From contig NZ_JABFAU010000007.1 of NCBI RefSeq assembly GCF_017168335.1, positions 133,884 to 197,883 of the forward strand: a DNA stretch of 64,000 bases, in the 5' to 3' direction. Within the stretch, counting starts at the first letter, position 1. Each line of letters starts with the position of its first letter. The position numbers and the translations under genes were made by a program. Shown piece by piece: positions 50,880-59,383 of this stretch. The DNA is from Rhodococcus sp. KRD162 (GTDB lineage Bacteria > Actinomycetota > Actinomycetes > Mycobacteriales > Mycobacteriaceae). Below the pieces are notes generated by a model, which made no database searches, was not told where the DNA came from, and saw only the letters and a program-made list of their open reading frames with translations.

Positions 50880-52358
50880 GTGTCGACCCTCAGTGACCTG
50901 CTCGCCGAACACACCGACCTTCCCGGCAATGCCGTCGACCATCTGCAACGTGTCGTAGGGGAGTGGCAGCTGCTGGCGGACCTGTCCTTCGCGGACGTTC
51001 TCCTGTGGGTCGGAACGGACGACGTGTCCAGTGCGAACGCCGACGTGCTGTGCGTGGCCCAATGCCGTCCCACGACTGCACCGACGGTGTTCACGCACGA
51101 CATCGTCGGCACGACGATCTCCGACTCGGAGCACCCGGATGTCATGGTCGCCCTACAGCAACGCAAGATCGTCCAGAGCGGGGTCCAGACACGAAGCGAG
51201 AGTATTCCGGTGCGCTGCGGCGAGCACGTGATCGCAGTGCTGACGCGCGATACCAACCCGGCCCAGCTTCGACCGCCCAGTGCACTCGAGGTGGCCTATC
51301 GAGAGTGCGCCGATGACCTCTGCCTGATGATCAGTGAAGGCACGTTTCCGACACCGGAGGAGCGCACCGACGTCAACTCCTCTCCTCGGGCCGGTGACGG
51401 CTTCATCCGCATCGACACCGAGGGTCGGGTGGAGTACGCCAGCCCGAACGCGCTGTCGGCGTATCACCGGATGGGACTGACGACGGAACTGTCCGGCCGG
51501 GACCTGGCGTCGGTCACCCGATCACTGGTGACCGACCCGTTCGACTCGCAGGACGTCGCCGACCATATTCGGTCCTCCATCAACGGGAACGTGGGTCATC
51601 GGATGGAGGTCGACGCCCGCGGTGCCACCGTTCTGGTTCGCACGCTGGCGCTGCAGCCCCACGGTCGGTCCGCCGGCGCGGCGGTACTGGTTCGCGATGT
51701 CACCGAGGTGAAACGACGCGACCGCGCCCTGCTCAGCAAGGATGCGACCATCCGGGAGATCCACCATCGCGTCAAGAACAATCTGCAGACCGTTGCGGCC
51801 CTGCTCCGATTGCAGTCTCGTCGACTCGAGAACGAAGAAGCGCGCACTGCACTGGCCGAATCGGTCCGCCGGGTCACGTCCATCGCCCTCGTACACGAAA
51901 TGCTGTCGATGTCGGTCGACGAGGAAATCGATCTCGACGAGATAGTCGATCGACTGGTACCGATCATGCTCGACATCGCAACGGTCAACCCGCGGGTGCG
52001 AGTGATACGCGAGGGCAAACTCGGAGTCTTCTCGGCCGAGCGAGCCACCTCGTTGGTCATGGTGCTGACCGAACTGGTGCAGAACGCGATGGAGCACGGT
52101 TTCGACGCCGGATCGGCAGGTCTGGTGAGGATCGGTGCAGATCGATCCGCGAAATGGCTGGACGTGGTCATCCACGACGACGGGCGCGGTCTACCGAGTG
52201 GATTCTCGCTGGAGCGCTCGGACGGGCTGGGCCTGCAGATCGTCCGCACCCTGGTTTCGGTGGAGCTGAGCGGATCGCTCGGCCTGCATCCGGCACCAGG
52301 CGGGGGGACCGACGCGATGCTGAGGGTTCCGTTGGGACGCCGCGCGGCCCGGCCCTGA
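50880..52358 (+). CDS. pdtaS: PdtaS-type sensor histidine kinase
   Basis: PdtaS phosphorylates the antiterminator PdtaR in mycobacteria (Rv3220c). The 492-aa soluble kinase has a GAF domain (about residues 10-150), a PAS domain (DGFIRIDTEGRVEYASPNALSAYHRMG, in part) and a HisKA_2-type core (IREIHHRVKNNLQTVAALLRLQSRR, His 298 region). The ATPase end has LTELVQNAMEHGF, HDDGRGLPSGF and GLGLQIVRTLV. No membrane helix is present. GTG 50880 is 21 nt after the previous stop. PdtaR is not in this window. Confidence 0.93.
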   Translation: MSTLSDLLAEHTDLPGNAVDHLQRVVGEWQLLADLSFADVLLWVGTDDVSSANADVLCVAQCRPTTAPTVFTHDIVGTTISDSEHPDVMVALQQRKIVQSGVQTRSESIPVRCGEHVIAVLTRDTNPAQLRPPSALEVAYRECADDLCLMISEGTFPTPEERTDVNSSPRAGDGFIRIDTEGRVEYASPNALSAYHRMGLTTELSGRDLASVTRSLVTDPFDSQDVADHIRSSINGNVGHRMEVDARGATVLVRTLALQPHGRSAGAAVLVRDVTEVKRRDRALLSKDATIREIHHRVKNNLQTVAALLRLQSRRLENEEARTALAESVRRVTSIALVHEMLSMSVDEEIDLDEIVDRLVPIMLDIATVNPRVRVIREGKLGVFSAERATSLVMVLTELVQNAMEHGFDAGSAGLVRIGADRSAKWLDVVIHDDGRGLPSGFSLERSDGLGLQIVRTLVSVELSGSLGLHPAPGGGTDAMLRVPLGRRAARP

Positions 52359-52375
52359 TACACGCTCGGTGAATA

Positions 52376-52429
52376 CTGCGTTACATCCACATGCTGTGTT
52401 ACATCCACAGGCTGCGCTACATCCCTCAC
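52376..52429. repeat. Three 18-bp tandem repeats after pdtaS
   Basis: CTGCGTTACATCCACATG, CTGTGTTACATCCACAGG and CTGCGCTACATCCCTCAC follow one another. They start 18 bp after the pdtaS stop and precede the terminator. Confidence 0.85.
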
Positions 52430-52440
52430 CCGAGCAGAAG

Positions 52441-52471
52441 GCCCGGCACCCGCTGCGAGCGGATACCGGGC
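52441..52471. terminator. Bidirectional terminator between pdtaS and whiB1
   Basis: GCCCGG (52441-52446) pairs with CCGGGC (52466-52471), and CCGCT (52450-52454) with AGCGG (52458-52462), with a 3-nt internal loop and a GCG loop. Confidence 0.65.
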
Positions 52472-52495
52472 CTCCCGGGGTAGTGCTAAAGCGTC

Positions 52496-52750
52496 TCAGA
52501 CTGTGCTGCGTGCGCGCGTACGTGCGTTGCGTCGCTTGAGCGCACGGCGCTCGTCTTCACTCATTGCGCCCCACACTCCGGCATCCTGACCGGATTCGAG
52601 TGCCCAGGACAGGCATTCAGCGGTGACGGGGCACCGAGTGCAGACGACTTTGGCATCGGCGATCTGCGCGAGAGCCGGGCCACTGTTTCCCACCGGGAAA
52701 AATAGTTCCGGGTCTTCATCGCGACAAATTGCCTTGTGGCGCCAGTCCAT
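52496..52750 (-). CDS. whiB1: WhiB1 iron-sulfur, NO-responsive regulator
   Basis: WhiB1 is an essential 4Fe-4S transcription factor in mycobacteria that reacts with nitric oxide. The 84-aa protein is nearly identical in layout: MDWRHKAICRDEDPELFFPV, cysteines at 9, 37, 40 and 46, GVWGAMSEDERRALKRRNART. ATG 52750 has AAGGAG 9 nt upstream; an ATG at 52801 would add 17 residues with no homology. The 260-bp region upstream carries a CRP-like site, consistent with cAMP control known for M. tuberculosis whiB1. Confidence 0.97.
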   Translation of the reverse strand: MDWRHKAICRDEDPELFFPVGNSGPALAQIADAKVVCTRCPVTAECLSWALESGQDAGVWGAMSEDERRALKRRNARTRARSTV

Positions 52751-52833
52751 CCTCTGCTCCTTACCGGGCGCCGCAGCGCCGTTCGTTTCTCTTCTGTTCA
52801 CGAGTGGGTAACCAATGTTTCCGCACTGTTGCT

Positions 52834-52849
52834 TGTGAATGCTTTCACG
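52834..52849. promoter_or_regulatory. CRP-like site upstream of whiB1
   Basis: TGTGAATGCTTTCACG matches TGTGA-N6-TCACA at 9 of 10 fixed positions and lies about 85-100 bp before the whiB1 start. A weaker site, CGTGACCGTGGTCAAG, is at 52877-52892. A TTGACT element (minus strand, about 52862-52867) may be a -35. Confidence 0.6.
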
Positions 52850-53010
52850 AACTCAGGTGAAGTCAAGGGCTACGCGCGTGACCGTGGTCAAGCTCACTCT
52901 GTTAGGCTCACATATTCTGCGCTCCTTTGTACCTGGAGCAGACAGTTTTCGCTCGTTTTTTCGCACGAACGCGTGCATACGGGCTCTCGTGCGCCCGGCG
53001 CAACCAGCGC

Positions 53011-53964
53011 CTACGCCCCTGGAGCCACCACTTCCAACGCGTCGGGAGTGGAGAAAAATTCCGCCTCCGTGCGTTCACCCAAGTAATCGCCATCCATCTG
53101 CAGGCCGACCGGCTCCGCCGAGGAAATTCGCACATTCGGTACGTCATCGAGACGAATCAGCTTGCGAGACTTCGGCTCCGCTCCCTTGGACAGCAACTGC
53201 CGCGAGACCCGCAGCGTGGGAAACAGCGCAGTCGACTGCATCGCGAACAGACCGAGACCGGAATCGAAACCAGTCCCGGGATTCGTGTGCACCGGTCGCT
53301 CGTTCAGATACGTCCACGGACTCGAATTCGAGACGAATGCATAGTGCACCCCCTCGAACGGATCGAGCCCCGACACCTCGACCGTCAACCGCGCCGGCCT
53401 GCGCTTGTGCTTGAAGAACTCCTGCACCGCGGACCGCACATACCGCGTCGCCGACACCGGCCTACCGTCCTTACGGCTGGCATCGATAGCGCGACACACC
53501 TCGGCATCCAAGCCCATCCCCGCATTGAATGTGAACCATCGATTGTCGCAGTGGCCCAACCCGATCGTCCGCCGCGCCCGCGCATCGAGCAACCCGATCA
53601 ACTGATTCGTCGCCGCCACCGGATCCGCCTCGATACCGAGCGAACGAGCGAACACATTCGCACTACCGCCGGGAACAACCGCAATAGGCGGAATCGCACC
53701 GATCGTCACCGCCTGCATCGAGGTCGGCAACGGCACCCCGAGCAGCCCGTTGATCACCTCGTTGACCGTGCCATCGCCCCCGTGGACGATCACCAGACCC
53801 ATCCCGTCCTCACGGGCACCCCGAGCCAGCTCCGACGCATGATCTCGATGGGTCGTATGCGCAACTGTCACCCGCACTCGACTGGCCAACGCGTGAGCCA
53901 ACAGATCACGCGCCGCTGCGGTCGTGGAAGTCGCATTGGGATTGACGATCAGCAGCGCATGCAC
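53011..53964 (-). CDS. Diacylglycerol kinase-like lipid kinase
   Basis: This 317-aa enzyme of the DAGK/NAD-kinase fold (Rv3218-like) should phosphorylate a lipid such as diacylglycerol. Motifs are LIVNPNATSTTAAARD, VIVHGGDGTVNEVINGLLG, AVVPGGSANVFARSLGI (GGDG and GG nucleotide loops) and a C-terminal VGLQMDGDYLGE. GTG 53964 is chosen because TAGTGT lies 8 nt upstream, and it gives the normal HALLIVNPN start. Upstream GTG codons at 53976 and 53970 are possible. It is separated from whiB1 by about 260 bp and is divergent from the Rv3217c-like gene. Confidence 0.9.
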   Translation of the reverse strand: MHALLIVNPNATSTTAAARDLLAHALASRVRVTVAHTTHRDHASELARGAREDGMGLVIVHGGDGTVNEVINGLLGVPLPTSMQAVTIGAIPPIAVVPGGSANVFARSLGIEADPVAATNQLIGLLDARARRTIGLGHCDNRWFTFNAGMGLDAEVCRAIDASRKDGRPVSATRYVRSAVQEFFKHKRRPARLTVEVSGLDPFEGVHYAFVSNSSPWTYLNERPVHTNPGTGFDSGLGLFAMQSTALFPTLRVSRQLLSKGAEPKSRKLIRLDDVPNVRISSAEPVGLQMDGDYLGERTEAEFFSTPDALEVVAPGA

Positions 53965-53972
53965 GAGCACAG

Positions 53973-53978
53973 ACACTA
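53973..53978 (-). promoter_or_regulatory. -10 element of the lipid kinase gene (TAGTGT)
   Basis: On the minus strand TAGTGT lies 8 nt before the GTG at 53964, suggesting a leaderless start. Confidence 0.45.
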
Positions 53979-53981
53979 ACG

Positions 53982-54006
53982 GGTCGTTCCGCGGGCTCCA
54001 CTTCTG
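53982..54006. repeat. Single copy of the purE-type dispersed repeat
   Basis: This 25-bp unit starts GGTCGTTCCGCGGGCTCCAC and matches the second purE unit at 24 of 25 positions. It lies in the divergent region between the lipid kinase gene and the Rv3217c-like gene. Confidence 0.85.
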
Positions 54007-54012
54007 GTTGCC

Positions 54013-54018
54013 TAGGCT
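54013..54018 (+). promoter_or_regulatory. -10 element of the Rv3217c-like gene (TAGGCT)
   Basis: TAGGCT lies 6 nt before GTG 54025, with no Shine-Dalgarno sequence. It directly follows a dispersed repeat copy. Confidence 0.5.
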
Positions 54019-54024
54019 GGTCGC

Positions 54025-54453
54025 GTGTCCACCACACCCGAGAACCTCACGCCGCCGGTCACGTTTCGATCCGCAGGTGTCCTCGTCGCGGCTCAGGGCG
54101 CGGCCTCGCTGATCGCCGCGGTCGTCCTACTCGTCCGGGCCTTCTCCGGGGACGGGGACAACGCCGTCGCCAACGGCTACGGCACCGCCGGCTGGTTCGG
54201 CGTTCTCGGCGTCGGAGTCGGGGCCGCCGGCGTCGCACTGATACTCGGAAAACGTTGGGGCAGAGCCATCGCCACCGTCGTCCAGCTGCTGCTCCTGCCC
54301 GTCGCGTGGTCGCTGCTGACCGGATCGCATCAGACCGCCTACGGCATCGTTCTCGGTCTTGTCGTCATCGCTGTGCTCGCACTGCTGTTCAGTCCGCCGT
54401 CCTCGCAGTGGATGGCAGCGGAATACAGCGACGTCGACGACGAACTCGGCTGA
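54025..54453 (+). CDS. Four-helix membrane protein (Rv3217c-like)
   Basis: This 142-aa protein has four hydrophobic helices (about residues 17-38, 55-75, 80-98 and 103-123) and an acidic C-terminus (AEYSDVDDELG). It belongs to the uncharacterised Rv3217c group; no functional motif is seen. GTG 54025 has a TAGGCT hexamer just upstream. It converges on the GNAT gene with 10 bp between stops. Confidence 0.8.
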   Translation: MSTTPENLTPPVTFRSAGVLVAAQGAASLIAAVVLLVRAFSGDGDNAVANGYGTAGWFGVLGVGVGAAGVALILGKRWGRAIATVVQLLLLPVAWSLLTGSHQTAYGIVLGLVVIAVLALLFSPPSSQWMAAEYSDVDDELG

Positions 54454-54463
54454 ATCAGACCTG

Positions 54464-54940
54464 TCACCGCGCGGACGCGGCGAGTTCGACGAGCGCATCA
54501 TCGGTCAATCGGAACGTGGTCCACTCGTCCTGCGACTGCGCACCCAACGATCGGTAGAAGCCGATCGAAGGCGTGTTCCAATCCAGAACGGACCAGGTCA
54601 GCCGCGTGTAATTACGCTCGACGCATTCGGCGGCCAACGCAGCGAGCAGCGCGGTGCCGTGGCCACCGCCTCGCGCCGACGGCTGCACGTACAGGTCCTC
54701 CAGATAGATTCCGTTGACGCCGTCCCACGTCGAAAAGTTCAGAAACCAGAGCGCGCACCCCACCACCGTTTCTTCGTGCTCGGCGACGTGCGCGAACACC
54801 GACGGCTGCGCCCCGAACAGCGCAGAGTGGAGCTGCTCGGCTCGCACGGTGCACAGCGACGACGACTTCTCGTACGCGGCGAGTTCGTGCACGAGAGCGG
54901 TGATGGCAGGTACATCGGACTCTCTCGCCCGGCGGATCAT
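54464..54940 (-). CDS. GNAT-family N-acetyltransferase
   Basis: This 158-aa protein (Rv3216-like) has the GNAT fold: IRRARESDVPAITALVHELAAYE, GCALWFLNFSTWDGVNGIYLEDLYVQPSARGGGHGTALLAAL with the acetyl-CoA loop GGGHG, and LTWSVLDWNTPSIGFYRSLGA. The pattern resembles spermidine/diamine acetyltransferases, including the final NTPSIGFYRSLGA, but the substrate is unknown. ATG 54940 overlaps the gpm2 stop (ATGA). Confidence 0.88.
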   Translation of the reverse strand: MIRRARESDVPAITALVHELAAYEKSSSLCTVRAEQLHSALFGAQPSVFAHVAEHEETVVGCALWFLNFSTWDGVNGIYLEDLYVQPSARGGGHGTALLAALAAECVERNYTRLTWSVLDWNTPSIGFYRSLGAQSQDEWTTFRLTDDALVELAASAR

Positions 54941-55578
54941 CGTCCGCCCCCGGTAGCCGCTGCGGCCGCGCCGAGAATGGACGGATGCACATTGTGCGCA
55001 ACGACCTGGCGGAACGAGTGCTCGAAGCCGAGCAACGAATATGCAGCAGGTGACATGGCGAACCGTTTGCCTTCGGTGACCGACGCCTCCGTCCACCCCG
55101 CGATGAGAGCGCGCGAGAAGTGGCCGTGGCCGACGAGTACGACGTCGCGCGAGTCCAGCAGTGGCAGGACCACCGACAGGACCAACTCGACCCGAACCGC
55201 GATATCGCTGATCGACTCACCACCAGGACACGGATGAGTCCACACGGTCCAGTGCGGAACCGTCTGGTGGATCTCGTCGGACGTGATGCCCTCGTAGTCC
55301 CCGTAGTCCCACTCCGACAACGCATCCCAGGTTCGATCGACCTCGAGGCCGGCGAGTTCGGCGGTTCTGCGTGCCCGTTCCCGTGGGCTCGAGATCACCA
55401 GCGGATCGCGCAGCTGCAGCAGCCTCAGCAACGACCCCGCATCGACGGCCTGCTGCTCGCCGACGCTCGTGAGTGGAACGTCGGTGTTTCCGGTGTGTTT
55501 TCCGGCGAGAGCCCATTCGGTCTCCCCGTGTCTGAGCAGAACAACTCTGCCGGCGTCGACGGCGGCGTGTGTAGTCAT
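54937..55578 (-). CDS. Histidine phosphatase-family acid phosphatase (Gpm2-like)
   Basis: This 213-aa protein has the phosphohistidine RHG motif VVLLRHGETEWALAGKHTG, SSPRERARRTAELA and VGHGHFSRAL. M. tuberculosis Rv3214 (gpm2) was renamed an acid phosphatase, so mutase activity is not assumed. ATG 55578 is used; an upstream open frame to 55965 crosses the divergent MFS gene region. It overlaps the GNAT gene by 4 nt. I saw no entC gene next to it, which is present in M. tuberculosis. Confidence 0.88.
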   Translation of the reverse strand: MTTHAAVDAGRVVLLRHGETEWALAGKHTGNTDVPLTSVGEQQAVDAGSLLRLLQLRDPLVISSPRERARRTAELAGLEVDRTWDALSEWDYGDYEGITSDEIHQTVPHWTVWTHPCPGGESISDIAVRVELVLSVVLPLLDSRDVVLVGHGHFSRALIAGWTEASVTEGKRFAMSPAAYSLLGFEHSFRQVVAHNVHPSILGAAAAATGGGR

Positions 55579-55777
55579 GACAGCGATCATGCCCGAACTG
55601 CAGATGTGGGCATTGTCATAGGCACCCGGCGCAGTGCATCGGCCGAATTCCGTTGAGCACGGACCTACTGGACGGTTACTGTCACACGAATCTTCACCGC
55701 CTCGTGCGCAGTGAACTCTGCCCGGCAACGCGCCCCGATGGCAGACCACACGGACACCGATATCGATCTGGAGAAAA

Positions 55778-57244
55778 ATGACCGACCTGCACAAGCCTGC
55801 GCTCTCGGATGCGCCGCACAAGCTCGACGGCGCGTTGCTGAAGATCGCCGGGGTCGTGGTACTCGGTGCCATCATGTCGATTCTCGATGTCACCGTCGTC
55901 AGCGTGGCCCTGAGAACGTTCACCGACGTGTTCGGCACCACGTACGCCAACGCCGCGTGGACCATGACGGGCTACACCCTCGCCCTGGCGACAGTCATAC
56001 CCCTGACCGGCTGGGCTGCCGATCGCTTCGGAACCAAGCGCCTCTACATCACCGCTCTCGTGTTGTTCGTCCTCGGTTCGGTGCTGTGCAGTTTCGCCTG
56101 GGACATCACCTCTCTGGTCGTGTTCCGAGTGCTGCAGGGCCTCGGCGGTGGCATGCTGATGCCCCTCGGCATGACCATCATGACGCGCGCTGCAGGCCCC
56201 GAGCGCATCGGCCGGGTGATGGCGGTACTGGGTGTTCCGATGCTGATCGGACCCATCGCGGGGCCCATCCTCGGCGGCTGGCTGATCGACGCGGCGAGCT
56301 GGCACTGGATCTTCCTGATCAACCTGCCGATCGGCATCATTGCCCTGATAGCGGCCATCGCGATCTTCCCCAAGGACGATCCGAGCCCCTCCGAATCCTT
56401 CGACTTCCGCGGCATGCTGATGCTCTCGCCCGGCCTTGCGTTGTTCCTCTACGGTGCATCCTCGGTCGTCGAAACCGAAACCGTCCTGGCGGTGAAGGTG
56501 CTCGCCCCGGTCATCGTGGGCCTGGTTCTGATCGTGCTGTTCGTATTTCACGCGCGTCGCGTCGAGCATCCCTTGATCGATCTGCGGTTGTTCCGGAACA
56601 GGTCGCTGTCGGTAGCGGTGATCACCACCACCCTGTTCATGATCGCCTTCATGGGCGCGGGGCTGCTGTTCCCCAGTTACTTTCTGCTTCGCGGCGAATC
56701 GACCCTGTCTGCCGGGCTGCTGCTCGCACCGCAGGGCATCGGAGCGATGATCGCCATGCCGATCGCGGGGATCATCGCCGACAAGACCGGCCCTGGCCGC
56801 ATCGTGCTGGTGGGCATGGGCCTCATCACAGCCGGTATGGCCGTGTTCACTCAGGTGGGTACCGACACCTCGTACACCCTGCTGATCGGTGCACTGTTCG
56901 TCATGGGACTCGGCCTCGGTTCGACGATGATGCCCATCATGACCGCTGCCCTGCAGACGCTGACGAACGAAACCGTTGCTCGCGGTTCGACCTTGATGAA
57001 CATCGTCCAGCAGGCCGCCGGTTCGATCGGTACCGCACTGATGGCCGTGGTGCTCACGGCTCAGCAGAAGCCTGCCGCGACCGCCACCAGCCCGGCCGAA
57101 GCGTTCGACATCTCGGCGCGGGCCTTCGGAACCACCTTCATGGTGGCGCTGGTCCTGATCGTCCTGACGTTCGTTCCCGCGTACTTCCTGCCTCGCACCA
57201 AGCATGTCGGTGAAGGAGCGGCGACACCGGTTTCGATGCACTGA
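55778..57244 (+). CDS. MFS drug transporter, DHA2 (EmrB/QacA) family
   Basis: This 488-aa pump has 14 hydrophobic helices. Motif A is GWAADRFGTKRLYI, motif C is GVPMLIGPIAGPILGGWLI, and the first helix has the DHA2 pattern MSILDVTVVSVALRTF. The second half has FPSYFLLRGESTLSAGLLLAPQGIGAMI. Export substrates are unknown. ATG 55778 has GGAG 5 nt upstream. It is divergent from gpm2 and 60 bp before the ParA gene. I do not recall an equivalent at this place in M. tuberculosis, so it may be a lineage insertion. Confidence 0.9.
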   Translation: MTDLHKPALSDAPHKLDGALLKIAGVVVLGAIMSILDVTVVSVALRTFTDVFGTTYANAAWTMTGYTLALATVIPLTGWAADRFGTKRLYITALVLFVLGSVLCSFAWDITSLVVFRVLQGLGGGMLMPLGMTIMTRAAGPERIGRVMAVLGVPMLIGPIAGPILGGWLIDAASWHWIFLINLPIGIIALIAAIAIFPKDDPSPSESFDFRGMLMLSPGLALFLYGASSVVETETVLAVKVLAPVIVGLVLIVLFVFHARRVEHPLIDLRLFRNRSLSVAVITTTLFMIAFMGAGLLFPSYFLLRGESTLSAGLLLAPQGIGAMIAMPIAGIIADKTGPGRIVLVGMGLITAGMAVFTQVGTDTSYTLLIGALFVMGLGLGSTMMPIMTAALQTLTNETVARGSTLMNIVQQAAGSIGTALMAVVLTAQQKPAATATSPAEAFDISARAFGTTFMVALVLIVLTFVPAYFLPRTKHVGEGAATPVSMH

Positions 57245-57303
57245 CGCGCCCGGGAGGTGCCGAACCCTCGCTCATCGGCTCGATGTACGCAAGGATCAGG
57301 GCC

Positions 57304-58098
57304 GTGACGACAATTCTTGCGGTAGCGAATCAGAAGGGCGGCGTGGCCAAGACCACCACGGTGGCCTCGCTTGCCGCTGCGCTGCATGCGCTGGACCGAC
57401 GGGTGCTGGTGGTCGACCTCGACCCGCAGGGCTGCCTGACGTTCTCTCTCGGGCACAACCCGGACAAGCTCGACTCCTCTGTGCACGAAGTGCTGACGGG
57501 GGACGCCGAGGTCGAGGACGTGCTGATAGAGACTGCGGAAGGGATCGTGCTGTTGCCGGCGACGATCGACCTCGCAGGAGCGGAAGCGCTGTTGCTGATG
57601 CGTGCTGGTCGTGAGTTCGCGCTCAAGCGTGCGCTCGGTCCGATCCTCGAGGACTTCGACGTCGTCGTGATCGACTGTCCACCCTCGCTCGGAGTACTGA
57701 CCCTCAACGGTCTCACCGCCGCACAGTCGGTGCTGGTGCCTCTGCAGTGCGAGACCCTCGCTCATCGAGGAGTCGGCCAACTGCTGCGGACGGTGTCCGA
57801 GGTGCAGCAGATCACCAACCCCGACCTGACACTGCTCGGCGCACTGCCCACACTGTTCGACGCTCGTACAACCCACAGCCGGGATGTCCTCGGTGACGTT
57901 TCGGACAGATACGCGCTGCCGGTCCTGGCGCCACCTATCCCGCGGACCGTTCGATTCGCCGAGGCGAGCGCATCGGGCGCGACGGTGCTGTCGGGGCGAA
58001 AGAACAAGGGAGCGCAGGCCTATCGGGAACTCGCCGAGAACTTGCTCGCGCACTGGGACGACGGAGCAGCGCTGACAACGTACGACTCGGCCGAGTAG
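57304..58098 (+). CDS. ParA/Soj-like ATPase (orphan)
   Basis: This 264-aa P-loop ATPase (Rv3213c-like) has the deviant Walker A NQKGGVAKTTTVASLAAAL, VVDLDPQGCLTFSLG, VVIDCPPSLGVLTLNGL and TRTTHSRDVL-type switch residues. No parB is adjacent, so it is an orphan ParA, perhaps for cargo other than the chromosome origin. GTG 57304 gives the family N-terminus; ATG 57283 would add seven residues. It converges on the beta-propeller gene with 22 bp between stops. Confidence 0.9.
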   Translation: MTTILAVANQKGGVAKTTTVASLAAALHALDRRVLVVDLDPQGCLTFSLGHNPDKLDSSVHEVLTGDAEVEDVLIETAEGIVLLPATIDLAGAEALLLMRAGREFALKRALGPILEDFDVVVIDCPPSLGVLTLNGLTAAQSVLVPLQCETLAHRGVGQLLRTVSEVQQITNPDLTLLGALPTLFDARTTHSRDVLGDVSDRYALPVLAPPIPRTVRFAEASASGATVLSGRKNKGAQAYRELAENLLAHWDDGAALTTYDSAE

Positions 58099-58120
58099 AT
58101 CCGTTCCGCGGGCAGATTGG

Positions 58121-59374
58121 TCAGCCGAGAGCGACGAGGTCGTCGCCGCGCTGCTCGACGACCACATCACCGATCACCGACATCTGGATCGGACCGGCGT
58201 AGTCGCCTCGGTCGACCGGGATCTCGGCCGTCGCGACGCCGGTTGCGAGATCGAGCACCGCGATACCGTCGGGCACCGGAACCAGCAGCCGTCCTGCCAT
58301 GACGGCTCCGCTCCCGAGGGCTCCGGGGTAGGACCACGACGGCGACAGGTCGGCGGTATCGAACGCCTGCACTCCTGCGCCGGTGAACCAGGTGAAGACC
58401 GAACCTGCTTTCGTCGCAGGCGAATTCGGGGAGCCCTGAGCGGGAGAGAGGGTGCCGGGCAGGGTGAATTCGGAGATCTTCGCGGCCGAGTCGTCGAAGA
58501 TTCCGACTCGATCAGGTCTACCGTTCTCTGCTGGAATGTGCAGCGCAACAAGGCTTCCGGTTACCGCGATGATGCTTCCGGTAGTAGGGGAGTCGGGCCC
58601 GGGAACGAGTTCGGGTACTACGGTCGACCCGTACTCCTCGGGTTCGCTCGCGTCCTTGGGGGCGGGAGCGAGCACCGACAATCTGGCTGCGGCCTCGCCC
58701 GGGCACTGCTCGAGTACGGCGGTGCGGGAGTTCGACGACGCCGAGGACAACAGAGTGCACCCGGTCCTCGGCTGACTACCAGGATTGACCGGGGCAGCGA
58801 CCCGACCGTACTCGAGGGTGCGCACCATGTCCGATCGCCACAGTTCCATGCGGGTATCGCCCCTCGACGTCACGTAGGTGCCGTCGGAGGACAGACGAAC
58901 CGCCGCGTCGGCGTCGGATGTGCGTTGCGCAGTCCGCTGCCCGGTTGCCCCGCCGAGTTCGGTCACCTGTGAACAGCCGCGATCATCGCGGTAGACCGCG
59001 ACTGCGGTGTTCCAGGACGAGACCACCGCGCAGAGCGGCAGATCACGACTGTAGGACCAGGCCTGTTCGCCGGACCGTGGGCTTCGACCGACGACCGACC
59101 CCCCGTCGGCGGTCACCACCGAGGACCCGGTGACAACCGGCACCGGTGTGCGGGCGGCGTCCGTGGCCCCGCTCGCTGCGCGCCACAGTTCGGTCAGGGA
59201 CGCAGGCACAGCGGTCGCCGGCTCGACCGCGGGAAGCGGTTCTCCGGCGGGCACCGAGGTGGTGCCGCGGGCATCGCCGGTGAACCACGCGGTGCCCATG
59301 GCAACCAGTACCACCACTGCAATGGCTGCTGCGACGACGAGGTCGGTTCTCGTCCGACGTTCTGGAGCCAGCAC
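58121..59374 (-). CDS. Membrane-anchored beta-propeller protein (Rv3212-like)
   Basis: This 417-aa protein has a short basic N-terminus and one membrane helix (residues 11-31), then about 380 extracytoplasmic residues built of short beta repeats (SVVTADGGSVVGRSPRSGEQAWSYSRD; SVFTWFTGAGVQAFDTADLSPSWSYPG, in pieces), consistent with a PQQ-like propeller. Several cysteines (near residues 114, 133, 208 and 226) could form disulfides outside the membrane. It follows rhlE by 9 nt and is probably in the same operon. Function is unknown. Confidence 0.8.
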   Translation of the reverse strand: MLAPERRTRTDLVVAAAIAVVVLVAMGTAWFTGDARGTTSVPAGEPLPAVEPATAVPASLTELWRAASGATDAARTPVPVVTGSSVVTADGGSVVGRSPRSGEQAWSYSRDLPLCAVVSSWNTAVAVYRDDRGCSQVTELGGATGQRTAQRTSDADAAVRLSSDGTYVTSRGDTRMELWRSDMVRTLEYGRVAAPVNPGSQPRTGCTLLSSASSNSRTAVLEQCPGEAAARLSVLAPAPKDASEPEEYGSTVVPELVPGPDSPTTGSIIAVTGSLVALHIPAENGRPDRVGIFDDSAAKISEFTLPGTLSPAQGSPNSPATKAGSVFTWFTGAGVQAFDTADLSPSWSYPGALGSGAVMAGRLLVPVPDGIAVLDLATGVATAEIPVDRGDYAGPIQMSVIGDVVVEQRGDDLVALG

Positions 59375-59383
59375 GACGGGAGG

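Noticed and set aside
52376..52429. CRISPR array
   Set aside because: The 18-bp units are directly adjacent without spacers and no cas gene is present.
54937..55965. Extended gpm2 starting at 55965
   Set aside because: It would overlap the divergent MFS gene and add unrelated residues; ATG 55578 gives the normal start.
57304..58098. Chromosome-partitioning parA with nearby parB and origin
   Set aside because: No parB gene or parS-like sites are adjacent, and the surrounding genes are not those of the origin region.
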